From the NCBI GenBank assembly GCA_900763885.1, contig CAAFLY010000086.1:1-7841 (forward strand): DNA of 7,841 bases. The letters run 5' to 3'. This DNA is from Clostridia bacterium. GTDB lineage: Bacteria > Bacillota > Clostridia > Oscillospirales > CAG-272. The notes beneath the pieces were generated by a model. It was not told the origin of the DNA and searched no databases. It worked only from the letters and a program-made list of their open reading frames with translations. The translations under genes and the position numbers were made by a program. This document shows, piece by piece, positions 1-5,661 of the stretch (position 1 is the stretch's first letter; every line of letters starts with the position of its first letter).

Positions 1-120
1 AGACCGTAGAGGGCGCTTCTCCGGCTGTCGCTGGAAACTGACAGTACCCACGGACAGGATCGCTGAGAGACCGTTCTGCCCGCCGGATACCATAAAAATT
101 TTCCTTCCTGAAAGCAAAGG
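1..120. other. Non-coding or transcript-end stretch, unassigned
   Basis: No convincing gene is visible here. Two forward frames stop within 40 bases. The third stays open into the repeats downstream but has no ribosome binding site and no recognisable protein. A short hairpin can form (CTGTC 25-29 with GACAG 40-44). Because a clear rightward terminator follows directly, this is probably the 3' end of a rightward transcript, either an untranslated tail or a structured RNA whose 5' part is outside the window. I could not match it to a riboswitch or RNA family. Confidence 0.3.
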
Positions 121-162
121 GATCGTTCTCGCCGCCCAAACGGTATGGAGAACGATCTTTTT
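121..162 (+). terminator. Intrinsic terminator, rightward
   Basis: A perfect 10-bp stem (GATCGTTCTC 121-130 with GAGAACGATC 148-157) encloses a 17-nt loop and is followed directly by five T residues (158-162). This is a textbook rho-independent terminator for a rightward transcript entering from the left edge. It insulates the promoter at 195-223 from upstream transcription. Confidence 0.85.
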
Positions 163-194
163 GCGTCGGACGGAGCATATTCATCCGCAGTGCC

Positions 195-223
195 TTGACA
201 AACGGCGGAATGTGTTGTATACT
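195..223 (+). promoter_or_regulatory. Sigma-A promoter of the PLC-PAP2 operon
   Basis: TTGACA (195-200) is a perfect -35 box and TATACT (218-223) is a one-mismatch -10 box, separated by the optimal 17 bases. It lies just after a rightward terminator and points to the phospholipase gene that starts at 481. The inferred transcription start is near 230, which gives a leader of about 250 nt containing both left-hand hairpin repeats. The match to consensus is seen directly; activity is inferred. Confidence 0.8.
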
Positions 224-262
224 ATGATAGATATCCAACACGCCTTATTTCACCGTTTTCTT

Positions 263-352
263 AGGAAATCGCTGATTTCAGGTTGTTTTTGCGCCAAAAA
301 ATCATATATGCGAGTTTCCCGCGCAAAAACGAAAATGATTCAGCGCCTCCTC
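263..352 (+). repeat. Palindromic repeat unit, left array copy 1
   Basis: This 90-bp unit starts AGGAAATCGCTGATTT and ends CAGCGCCTCCTC, and it folds on itself in three tiers. AGGA (263-266) pairs with TCCT (348-351), CGCTGA (270-275) with TCAGCG (340-345), and GTTTTTGCGC (285-294) perfectly with GCGCAAAAAC (321-330). It is diverged from the copies at 5571-5752 in sequence but keeps the fold. It lies in the inferred 5' leader of the phospholipase operon. Confidence 0.8.
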
Positions 353-440
353 AGGAAATCGCTGATTTAAGGCTATTTTTGCGCCAAAAACCTGTAGAGC
401 CAAGCTTTTAGACGCAAAAACCCAATAAAAGCAATACATC
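353..440 (+). repeat. Palindromic repeat unit, left array copy 2 (degenerate)
   Basis: This copy begins AGGAAATCGCTGATTT directly after copy 1. The inner stem survives (TTTTTGCG 376-383 with CGCAAAAA 413-420, continuing with mismatches), but the outer TCAGCG and TCCT arms are lost, so the right end is approximate. The next bases, around 444-452 (GGCGCAAAACC), still resemble part of a stem. The ribosome binding site of the phospholipase gene follows within about 30 bases. Confidence 0.7.
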
Positions 441-480
441 ATCGGCGCAAAACCGGGAAAAATGGAAGAAGGAATCACAA

Positions 481-1044
481 ATGAGAGGGATCGATCATCG
501 GCTGCTTGGCAACTACTTACTGGAGAATGAGGGAATGCGTCCGAGCGCGCTGTGCAGACGGATGTTCCTGTTCGGCTGTATCGAACCGGACATCAATCCG
601 TTTACATACACGCGCGGCTCCATTCACTATCAGTTTCTCCACGGACACAACGCGCTGAACGCCAGACGCCATTTATACAAGGTGATCAGGCGGCTCCAGA
701 ACAAGGGAGTGGCGACGCCGATGCAGTGGTTTGCGCTGGGGGCTGTGATCCATTATACCGCGGACAGCTTCACCTACGTCCACAACGATCTTTATGACGG
801 GGATATCCACGGTCATCGGGTTTATGAGCATACGCTCCATCCACTCTTTGTGGCATATGTGGACACCTACGACAGTGCCGCACCGATCCCGGCCGAGGCA
901 TGGGATCTTGAATCCTATCACGACCGGTACATCGCCGGGGCGCACAGCTTCATGACGGACTGCCACTACATCCTCTCCGCCACCCGGATGATCTGCCATT
1001 CTGTCCCGGAGCTTGTGGATCTCCCGGTAGAGGTCGTCTGCTGA
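481..1044 (+). CDS. Zinc-dependent phospholipase C family protein
   Basis: The 187-residue protein belongs by pattern to the zinc-dependent phospholipase C family (Bacillus cereus PC-PLC type), which cleaves phospholipid head groups using three zinc ions. The ligand spacing is striking: H91-x3-D95-x5-H101 and H112-x3-E116 reproduce the known His118/Asp122/His128 and His142/Glu146 spacing of the B. cereus enzyme. H6, D37 and H49 or H54 are candidates for the remaining ligands. Unlike the secreted enzymes it has no signal peptide and no processed N-terminal Trp, so it is probably cytosolic and its substrate may not be an external phospholipid. The start is supported by AGAAGGA seven bases upstream. 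A PAP2 phosphatase follows 45 bases downstream, almost certainly in the same operon, transcribed from the promoter at 195-223. The family call is firm; substrate and catalytic activity are inferred. Confidence 0.85.
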   Translation: MRGIDHRLLGNYLLENEGMRPSALCRRMFLFGCIEPDINPFTYTRGSIHYQFLHGHNALNARRHLYKVIRRLQNKGVATPMQWFALGAVIHYTADSFTYVHNDLYDGDIHGHRVYEHTLHPLFVAYVDTYDSAAPIPAEAWDLESYHDRYIAGAHSFMTDCHYILSATRMICHSVPELVDLPVEVVC

Positions 1045-1089
1045 GGCGATCCGGGAAACATACGACAGAGAAGCAAGGGAGGGACAGAT

Positions 1090-1671
1090 ATGCCTGGCGA
1101 ACGGTTTGATACCCTGGACTGGCGTCTGCTGCACGCGATACGGGAAGGGACACAATGCGCGTTTCTCGATGCCGTGATGCCGCTTGTCACCCATCTGGGA
1201 GACGGCGGCGCGATCTGGATAGCGGCTGCCGGCGGGTGCCTGCTCACCAAAAAATACCGACGGTACGGCGGGATCCTGATCGGCGCGCTGACGGTCGGTG
1301 TGCTGTGCGGCAATGTGCTTCTCAAACCGCTTGTGGCAAGACCGCGTCCGTGCTGGCTCGAGGGGACGCCGCTTCTCATTGCCGTCCCGCGGGATTTCTC
1401 CTGCCCGTCCGGCCATACCCTTGCTTCCGTGATCGGTGCTACGGTGTTGACCGCCGCGAATCGGAAGTTCGGTGTGGCGGCGATCCCTCTCGCCTCCGCC
1501 ATCGCGTTTTCCCGCCTGTATCTCTTTGTTCATTTTCCGTCCGATATTGCCGCGTCCGTCCTTCTCGGCGCCCTGATCGGCAGCACGTGTATCCATATCG
1601 GCGATCGTACCCTCCCGCGGCAGAAAAAAGCACCCTGCCGTTCTCCCGCGGTGGGATCGGACAGGGTGTGA
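1090..1671 (+). CDS. PAP2-family membrane phosphatase
   Basis: The 193-residue integral membrane protein carries all three PAP2 (lipid phosphate phosphatase) signature motifs: K79-x6-R86-P87, P106-S-G-H109, and S141-R-x5-H148-x3-D152. His109 and His148 are the expected catalytic pair. Several hydrophobic segments surround them (about 41-53, 60-78, 112-137, 154-170). Members dephosphorylate undecaprenyl diphosphate, phosphatidic acid or phosphatidylglycerol phosphate at the membrane; which one applies here cannot be read from sequence. The start has a strong GGGAGGGA site. It is the second gene of an operon with the phospholipase C-like gene, so the pair could act in sequence on a lipid phosphate. 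The last dozen or so codons, after the final membrane segment, overlap a terminator hairpin and look like a low-constraint tail. Confidence 0.92.
   Translation: MPGERFDTLDWRLLHAIREGTQCAFLDAVMPLVTHLGDGGAIWIAAAGGCLLTKKYRRYGGILIGALTVGVLCGNVLLKPLVARPRPCWLEGTPLLIAVPRDFSCPSGHTLASVIGATVLTAANRKFGVAAIPLASAIAFSRLYLFVHFPSDIAASVLLGALIGSTCIHIGDRTLPRQKKAPCRSPAVGSDRV
1625..1671 (-). terminator. Terminator of the leftward operon, inside the PAP2 3' end
   Basis: CACCCTGCCG (1631-1640) pairs with CGG-A-CAGGGTG (1658-1668) with one bulged A, and CTCCC with GGGA extends the stem inside. Read leftward, the hairpin is followed by a run of T residues (complement of A1625-A1629), so it is a good intrinsic terminator for the leftward operon ending at 1783. 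Read rightward, the bases after it (AGGCTTTGTGT) are only weakly T-rich, so any rightward termination for PAP2 is doubtful. Confidence 0.75.
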
Positions 1672-1782
1672 GGCTTTGTGTCCTTGCGACTGACAGGGCA
1701 TGGGAATCGCTGTCCCTCGTTTGTTCTCTGCTGTCAAGCGCAGAGCGTCGAGCGGTTGTCGGTATCGCGCCTCAATCATGGA

Positions 1783-1971
1783 TCATCGACGGCTTGCGGC
1801 ATCGACAAGGAGATACGTGAGTCCCATATACGCGGCAAACAGCACGGCGCATACGGCGCATACGGCGATCACGATCCCGCGCGTGCGCTTCCTCGCTTTC
1901 AGAAGGAGCGCGGCACAGACGATCCCGGCGATGGAGAGACAAAACAGTATCGCGGCAACCCAGAATGGCAT
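1783..1971 (-). CDS. Small two-helix membrane protein
   Basis: This 62-residue protein of no recognised family has two predicted membrane helices (about residues 4-24 and 33-53). They are joined by a short basic turn (KARKRTRG), and the tail is short and basic (AASRR). The ATG at 1971 is preferred because AAGGA lies nine bases upstream. An in-frame ATG six bases earlier sits too close to that site, and an earlier in-frame TTG has none. It is the last gene of the leftward operon, 85 bases after the DUF3137-like gene and just before the terminator at 1625-1671. A role as a partner of the neighbouring membrane protein is conceivable but only inferred from position. Confidence 0.65.
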   Translation of the reverse strand: MPFWVAAILFCLSIAGIVCAALLLKARKRTRGIVIAVCAVCAVLFAAYMGLTYLLVDAASRR

Positions 1972-2004
1972 AAACATACATCCTTTCAAAGAAAAATCAT
2001 AGCG

Positions 2005-2049
2005 AAGACCGCCCCTCCCACCGATACGGCAGAGAAACGGCGGTTTTTT
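2005..2049 (+). terminator. Possible rightward terminator
   Basis: ACCGCC (2008-2013) pairs with GGCGGT (2039-2044), with AAG/TTT able to extend the stem. A 25-nt loop separates the arms, and six T residues (2044-2049) follow. It would stop rightward transcripts leaving the PAP2 gene before they run far antisense to the lipoprotein operon. The long loop makes this tentative. Read leftward it has no adjacent T-run. Confidence 0.4.
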
Positions 2050-2056
2050 GCTGTAC

Positions 2057-2926
2057 CTACAGCGGCAGAGCGCGGAGCAGATCGATGGCTCTCTCCATGG
2101 TCGCGAGAGAGGCGCGGTACTCCTCCAGCAGCGCGTCCGTGGTGTGCCGCGTGGTCACGACCGGGATGGCGGCAAAGAGAAATCCGGTCTCGACCGCGAG
2201 GGAAAGCGTGGGCCCGTCCTTATGCAGCGCGGCAAGCGTTCCACCGATACACCGCTCTATCTCCGATACCGCGTCGCGCAGAGCGGGGGTGATTCTCCCA
2301 TCGCGGTCGGCGCGCAGCTCTGTGGGGGTGATTTTGTCCGGTGATCTGCGGGTGAGCGTGACAGGCTCCGGATTGCCGGTGCTTTCCGGTAAGGCAAGCA
2401 GGATCCAGAGTCCGCGGAACTGTCTCTGCGAGGAGGACGCGGTGTTGTCCGGACGATGGCTTTCCGCGTAGGCATAGGATAAGGTCACATTCGCGGCGGA
2501 AAAGGGAATATTGTGCCGCACGCCGCGATGCGCGTTTTCGATCTCGCAGGTGTTCCATTCCCCGACATACGGCGCCGGATCGAGATGACGGAGCACCGTT
2601 TCGCCGATTGGAGGCAGGGGAGAGTCATCCTCCGGACCGAAGACCGCTCTGTACACGCCGTCAAACCGGGGACCAAGCTGCGCCTGGATGAGGACCTTTT
2701 TTTGTTTGTCCACCCGGTTCAGCCCGAGCGCAATGGCAAAGGCGGCGAAAAAGAAGAAGGTTAAGGCAACGCGGAAGTCCTTTGTGAGGATCCAGAAAAG
2801 CGCGGTGAGCAGTACGGCAAGGAAAAACGAGAGGGAGAGCAGACCGGAGCGCTTTGTGTATGTTTGCAGCTGCGCGGAAAACTCCGCCTCCGTACAGGGC
2901 TTCCGCTGTGTGCTTTTCTCCGCCAT
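2057..2926 (-). CDS. DUF3137-like two-helix membrane protein
   Basis: The 289-residue protein has a short charged N-terminus, two adjacent membrane helices (about 28-48 and 53-70), then a soluble domain of about 215 residues. The domain contains GEWNTCEIENAHRGVRH, an FRGLWILLALP strand and a C-terminal FAAIP segment. This order (two helices, then a domain with an F-x-G-hydrophobic strand) matches what I know of DUF3137 proteins, whose function is not established. I chose ATG 2926 over the overlapping GTG at 2929: its first base is shared with the stop codon of the preceding lipoprotein gene (TGATG), typical of translational coupling, and GGTGAGG lies just upstream. The tight coupling suggests the lipoprotein and this membrane protein are made in fixed proportion and may work together. 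Family assignment is moderate. Confidence 0.75.
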   Translation of the reverse strand: MAEKSTQRKPCTEAEFSAQLQTYTKRSGLLSLSFFLAVLLTALFWILTKDFRVALTFFFFAAFAIALGLNRVDKQKKVLIQAQLGPRFDGVYRAVFGPEDDSPLPPIGETVLRHLDPAPYVGEWNTCEIENAHRGVRHNIPFSAANVTLSYAYAESHRPDNTASSSQRQFRGLWILLALPESTGNPEPVTLTRRSPDKITPTELRADRDGRITPALRDAVSEIERCIGGTLAALHKDGPTLSLAVETGFLFAAIPVVTTRHTTDALLEEYRASLATMERAIDLLRALPL

Positions 2927-3804
2927 CACGCCTCACCGGTATAGAAATTCGTCGCCCAATCTTCGCCCCAGTCGACCGAGGGATCGTACAGGGGAGCGTT
3001 GTAGCCCGCGCCGAAGACCTCGCCGTTCCCGTCATAGGCAAGCCCGTCGTCCGCAAGGGAGTAATAATCGGGGAGCGCGTAGGTGTGTACACCGTCGAAA
3101 TAGAACAGGTGTCCGTCCTCCTCCACGAAATCGGATTCGGGAAGGTCGGCATACGTGTTGATGGCACCGTCCCGGTAGAAAACGCCCATGAAGGAGCCGT
3201 CCGTCACCGCGTCCTCCGCCGGGAAGAGCGAAAAGCTGTTTGCGTCCTCTGCAGGGCAGATATAGACCTCATAGCCGTCGATGAAAAGATACGGCCCTTT
3301 GCCGTTCATGGCGTCGCCGAGATTGCCGTCGGCTGCCATCAACGCGGAATAGGCGAGATACGCCTCCCGATCCGTGTCAATCACAAGAACCTCGCCGCGC
3401 GCGTTCTGCCAAATGCCGTCGAGAGCAGAGAGATCGAGGTCAAAAATGGCGTTTTCTCCCTTCTCAAAGGCGGCATGGTCGAGACTTTCCGCGTCGCCGG
3501 AGCCGTTTTGCGCAAGCACGATCCCGTCTCCCGCGTCCTGCGGCAGAAAATCGTAATAGAAATCGTCAAAGACGATCATGGGCTTTCCGTTGTCCTCGTT
3601 GTATTCGCCCTTGCCCATTCTGCCGTACCACGTGCGGTACACATACTGCCCCTCGCCCGGACGAATGTCGAGCGCGTTGCCCTGATCGTCGATCCACGAG
3701 CCGGAGAGCTTTTTCGCGTTCATTTCGTTCCCGTCCGTACCGCAGGCACAGAGCGTCAGCAGCACAGCGGTCGCGGCACAGATACGAATGGTGTGTTTCT
3801 GCAT
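2926..3804 (-). CDS. Lipoprotein with LxGxW repeat units
   Basis: The 292-residue protein has a lipoprotein signal peptide: MQKHTIR, a hydrophobic stretch, and lipobox L18-C-A-C21, so Cys21 would be lipidated on the outer face of the membrane. The mature part is acidic and rich in Asp, Gly and Tyr. It contains at least two related units beginning LSGSW (33-37) and LDGIW (128-132), each followed by a short beta strand (LDIRP, LVIDT). A weaker third unit may lie near 205. The 259-residue lipoprotein at 4405-5184 has the same units, so the two are paralogues. No enzymatic motif is visible; the pattern suggests small beta-sheet binding domains, with unknown ligand. The ATG at 3804 has AAAGG nine bases upstream. 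An in-frame GTG at 3879 has a better ribosome site but would put about 25 polar residues ahead of the signal peptide. The stop overlaps the next gene. Confidence 0.8.
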   Translation of the reverse strand: MQKHTIRICAATAVLLTLCACGTDGNEMNAKKLSGSWIDDQGNALDIRPGEGQYVYRTWYGRMGKGEYNEDNGKPMIVFDDFYYDFLPQDAGDGIVLAQNGSGDAESLDHAAFEKGENAIFDLDLSALDGIWQNARGEVLVIDTDREAYLAYSALMAADGNLGDAMNGKGPYLFIDGYEVYICPAEDANSFSLFPAEDAVTDGSFMGVFYRDGAINTYADLPESDFVEEDGHLFYFDGVHTYALPDYYSLADDGLAYDGNGEVFGAGYNAPLYDPSVDWGEDWATNFYTGEA

Positions 3805-3838
3805 ACTATTCGCCTTTCTTGTATCGGATAACTGTATC

Positions 3839-3895
3839 GGAGGCTGCCGCGCCTGTTCCGCGGATTGCTGCGGAAACACAGACAGCCCCTCCTTT
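3839..3895 (-). promoter_or_regulatory. Hairpin sequestering a strong Shine-Dalgarno site
   Basis: Read leftward, AAAGGAGGGG (3895-3886) is the strongest ribosome binding site in the window and lies six bases before an in-frame GTG (3879). Its GGAGG and CTG bases can pair with CAGCCTCC (3846-3839), with an inner stem TTCCGC/GCGGAA (3875-3870 with 3861-3856). The fold would hide the site. It lies in the 106-base gap before the lipoprotein gene at 3804. It may control an alternative, longer start or the stability of the operon mRNA; both are inference. Confidence 0.35.
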
Positions 3896-3910
3896 ACGGG
3901 GGACCGCGGC

Positions 3911-4024
3911 TCACATATCCGGACTGTCCGCGGTGATGTCCTCGTTGATGTAGGAGTAATCCGGTGCGTAGACATAGCCGTCCTCCGGGTTCCATTCCCA
4001 CGTCAGATAGGTCTCCGTGAAAGC
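3911..4024 (-). pseudogene. Out-of-frame C-terminal part of the small lipoprotein
   Basis: Directly after the point where the small lipoprotein frame degrades, the next frame (-1) encodes AFTETYLTWEWNPEDGY followed by about 20 further residues, and ends at TGA 3913-3911. The TWEWNPEDGYVY pattern is the expected continuation of proteins with a DxNxDGxDD motif, which often have a W-x-W-(N/D)-P-x-x-G-(Y/F) segment. The codon choice is like that of the neighbours. Restoring one base near 4019-4026 (for example GAGGCT in place of GAGCT) would join both parts into one protein of about 155 residues. It has no start site of its own. Confidence 0.7.
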
Positions 4025-4377
4025 TCCAGGGTCAGCTCGATGGTCAGCACATCGTCATAACCGTCGTCGTTCGTATCGGTGGAACGGACACAGCCATATC
4101 CGTCGCGCGCGTTCTTGAACGCTTCCTCATATCCGGCAGGGAACGCGGCGCGGTCGTATTCAGTGTGCGTGTCGTCGTCAAAATAGAGCACCACGCCGTT
4201 TTCATCGACGCAGACGCAGACCGACTGAGCGGCGCTGTCGCGGGTGATCACAATGGTCTCCAGCACCGTTCCGTTGGTGCGCCAATCCGCGCCGGCAACG
4301 TCGTCCTCCTTCTGGCAGGCGGCGAGCGGCAGGGCGAGTGCGAGACAGAATAGGGAGAGTAAAATGCGCTTTTTCAT
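4003..4377 (-). CDS. Small lipoprotein, frameshifted near its C-terminus
   Basis: The 124-residue reading frame starts with a clear lipoprotein signal (MKKR, hydrophobic core, lipobox L18-A-A-C21). It continues with a small domain containing a VVLYFDDD strand and a calcium-loop-like motif, D101-T-N-D-D-G-Y-D-D109, followed by VLTIELTLE. Such D-x-N-x-D-G-x-D-D loops are known from FG-GAP/VCBS-like and EF-hand-like proteins; metal binding here is inferred. After residue 118 the frame runs into an atypical basic tail (LSRRPI) and stops, while a convincing continuation is found in the next frame (3911-4024). The ATG at 4377 has AAAGGA seven bases upstream. It is 27 bases downstream of the preceding lipoprotein gene, in the same operon. 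Either a one-base deletion has truncated it or the sequence has an error. Confidence 0.8.
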   Translation of the reverse strand: MKKRILLSLFCLALALPLAACQKEDDVAGADWRTNGTVLETIVITRDSAAQSVCVCVDENGVVLYFDDDTHTEYDRAAFPAGYEEAFKNARDGYGCVRSTDTNDDGYDDVLTIELTLELSRRPI

Positions 4378-4404
4378 GGATATATCCTTTCTGCGGCGTT
4401 ATCG

Positions 4405-5184
4405 TCAGCCGACACTGTCTGTTTTGGCGAAGAGAAGCTCCTCCTCGCCCCAGAGCAGTGTGTCGGAATCGAACTCAAATACGCGATAGCTGATGCCGTC
4501 GTATTCCGTGGAGTGGGCGTAATAAGTGGTCATCTCGGTGTCGGACGCGATCAGGTACCCGCTGTCCACCGCATAGGCTTCGGCATCTCCGTCGGCACGC
4601 TCGAGGTAGGCCCAGCCCCCCTCGGCATCGATATGGAGAAATACGTTCGCGGACAGATCGCCGTTTAGGTAATACTCCCCGGCAAGGTCCTCAATCGGGG
4701 TCAGATAAGCGGCGAGGTTGTCCTCCCCGTCACTGCCGTCGTACATCGGGGAGAAGTAGCCGTACATGGAAAAATAGATCCGTCCGTCCTCCAGCTCTTC
4801 GAATACACAGCCCGTGCCCTCCGCGTCGTAGGCGTACACGGTCTGATCCGCGTCGTCATAGCCGAACCAGCCGTCGATCTCTCCGTAATCGCCGTAGAGG
4901 GTGAAGGTGCTGTCGTCCGGGCGGATCTCCAGATAATCGGTCTCCCCCACCGTATCCGGCAGCCACATCCCGCCGAGGTGCGATACGTCGACCTTCTGGA
5001 CCTCCTCTGTATTGCTGCCGCCTCTTTCCGGAACGTCTCCGCCCAGCCCATCGTTTTCCATATCGATGGATTCCGTTTCCTCCATGTTCTCGCCGTCCAT
5101 GTCGTCGTAATCCGCAGTCGTGCCGCAGGAGAGCAGCATCGCGCAGAGAGCCAGCGCGGCGAGGAGCCATTTTGCCTTATTCAT
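4405..5184 (-). CDS. Acidic lipoprotein with two LxGx(W/Y) units
   Basis: The 259-residue protein has a lipoprotein signal peptide with lipobox L17-L-S-C20. A low-complexity acidic and methionine-rich linker (about 24-60) follows, probably a spacer from the membrane. Two repeat units come next, opening LGGMW (70-74) and LAGEY (167-171), each followed by a strand (YLEIRP, VFLHID). LGGMW...YLEIRPDDSTFTLYG lines up with LSGSW...ALDIRPGEGQYVYR of the lipoprotein at 2926-3804, so the two genes share a domain family. I do not recognise a named family. The start has AAAGGGA about ten bases upstream. It is the second gene of the leftward operon, 39 bases after the DUF2442 gene. The protein has many aromatic and acidic residues and no catalytic signature. 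Confidence 0.82.
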   Translation of the reverse strand: MNKAKWLLAALALCAMLLSCGTTADYDDMDGENMEETESIDMENDGLGGDVPERGGSNTEEVQKVDVSHLGGMWLPDTVGETDYLEIRPDDSTFTLYGDYGEIDGWFGYDDADQTVYAYDAEGTGCVFEELEDGRIYFSMYGYFSPMYDGSDGEDNLAAYLTPIEDLAGEYYLNGDLSANVFLHIDAEGGWAYLERADGDAEAYAVDSGYLIASDTEMTTYYAHSTEYDGISYRVFEFDSDTLLWGEEELLFAKTDSVG

Positions 5185-5223
5185 ATGTGTTGTATCCCTT
5201 TCCCGGATCCATGCGATCCGACT

Positions 5224-5478
5224 TTATCCGATCGTTTCCGCCATGGAGAGGATCTCGTCGTGACTCAGCTCCACCTCTCCGGAGGGCAGGGCACCGAAGC
5301 GCACGAAGATTCCGTTTGTCACAGCACTGTTCCAGACCGCGGTATCTGTCAGCGGATGAAACCGGAGCTTGCGCAAATGCGGCTTCATGTCGAGAAACAA
5401 TCGGCTGCCGGATGTGTATTCGATTTCCAGAATGTATCCGTCATGCGGCCAGACTGCCGCGATGTATTTCCGATACAT
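5224..5478 (-). CDS. DUF2442-like small protein
   Basis: The 84-residue soluble protein runs MYRKYIAAVWPHDGYILEIE..GSRLFLDMKPHLRKLRFHPLTD..VWNSAVTNGIFVRFG. This matches the DUF2442 pattern: an opening strand pair, a basic F-x-(D/V)-(M/V)-K-P-(H/Y)-L element, a 'F-x-x-L-x-D' turn and a closing strand with a glycine. DUF2442 proteins are small, often found with toxin-antitoxin or regulatory genes, and their role is not settled. No toxin partner is visible here; the neighbour is a lipoprotein gene 39 bases downstream. GGGAGGTG eight bases before the ATG is one of the best ribosome sites in the window, consistent with being first in the operon. Confidence 0.75.
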   Translation of the reverse strand: MYRKYIAAVWPHDGYILEIEYTSGSRLFLDMKPHLRKLRFHPLTDTAVWNSAVTNGIFVRFGALPSGEVELSHDEILSMAETIG

Positions 5479-5528
5479 GCTTGCACCTCCCTGAATGCGG
5501 ATGGACAGGCGTATCCCTGTACGGCTAC

Positions 5529-5557
5529 AGTATACGACATTTCAGGGAAAAAGGGTA
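5529..5557 (-). promoter_or_regulatory. Possible promoter of the leftward lipoprotein operon
   Basis: Read leftward, TATACT (5534-5529) is a good -10 box about 50 bases before the DUF2442 start. No good -35 hexamer is found at 16-18 bases (TACCCT at 5557-5552 matches poorly). It may therefore need an activator, for which the MalT-like regulator next door is a candidate. The -10 match is seen; the rest is inferred. Confidence 0.35.
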
Positions 5558-5570
5558 GTAACCAAAGGTT

Positions 5571-5661
5571 AGGAAGTCGCTGATCTAAGGTTGATTTTGC
5601 GCTGAAAAGCCATATATCCGAGCTTTTTGGCACAAAATCCCGATAAATTCAGCGCATCCTC
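5571..5661 (+). repeat. Palindromic repeat unit, right array copy 1
   Basis: This 91-bp unit is in direct tandem with the next copy and differs from it at four positions. AGGA (5571-5574) pairs with TCCT (5657-5660), CGCTGA (5578-5583) with TCAGCG (5649-5654), and the 18-base arms 5593-5610 and 5622-5639 pair with one mismatch and two G-T pairs. It lies in the gap between the DUF2442 gene and the regulator gene. Confidence 0.88.

Noticed and set aside
1..100. Cobalamin or TPP riboswitch tail, suggested by GAGAGACC and GCTGAGAG
   Set aside because: Only short resemblances are present; the other conserved blocks are absent or out of order, and the 5' half is outside the window.
161..370. Open frame of 69 codons over the left repeats, with a possible in-frame ATG soon after the promoter
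   Set aside because: It has no ribosome binding site, its sequence is mostly repeat-derived (LRKSLI appears twice at matching repeat positions), and it resembles no protein.
263..440. CRISPR array
   Set aside because: The units are contiguous about 90-bp palindromes with no unique spacers and no cas genes nearby.
673..1779. Long leftward open frame (368 codons) opposite the phospholipase and PAP2 genes
   Set aside because: It is antisense to two genes with intact family motifs, has no ribosome site, and its Arg/His/Pro-rich composition is typical of a mirror frame in GC-rich DNA.
2854..3831. Rightward open frame of 325 codons opposite the lipoprotein gene
   Set aside because: The opposite strand encodes a lipoprotein with signal peptide, repeat units and coupled downstream gene; the rightward frame has no such features.
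3805..3975. Longer start (to 3975) for the 292-residue lipoprotein
   Set aside because: The extension would overlap the region encoding the frameshifted lipoprotein tail and put 57 polar residues before a lipoprotein signal; ATG 3804 has a suitable ribosome site.
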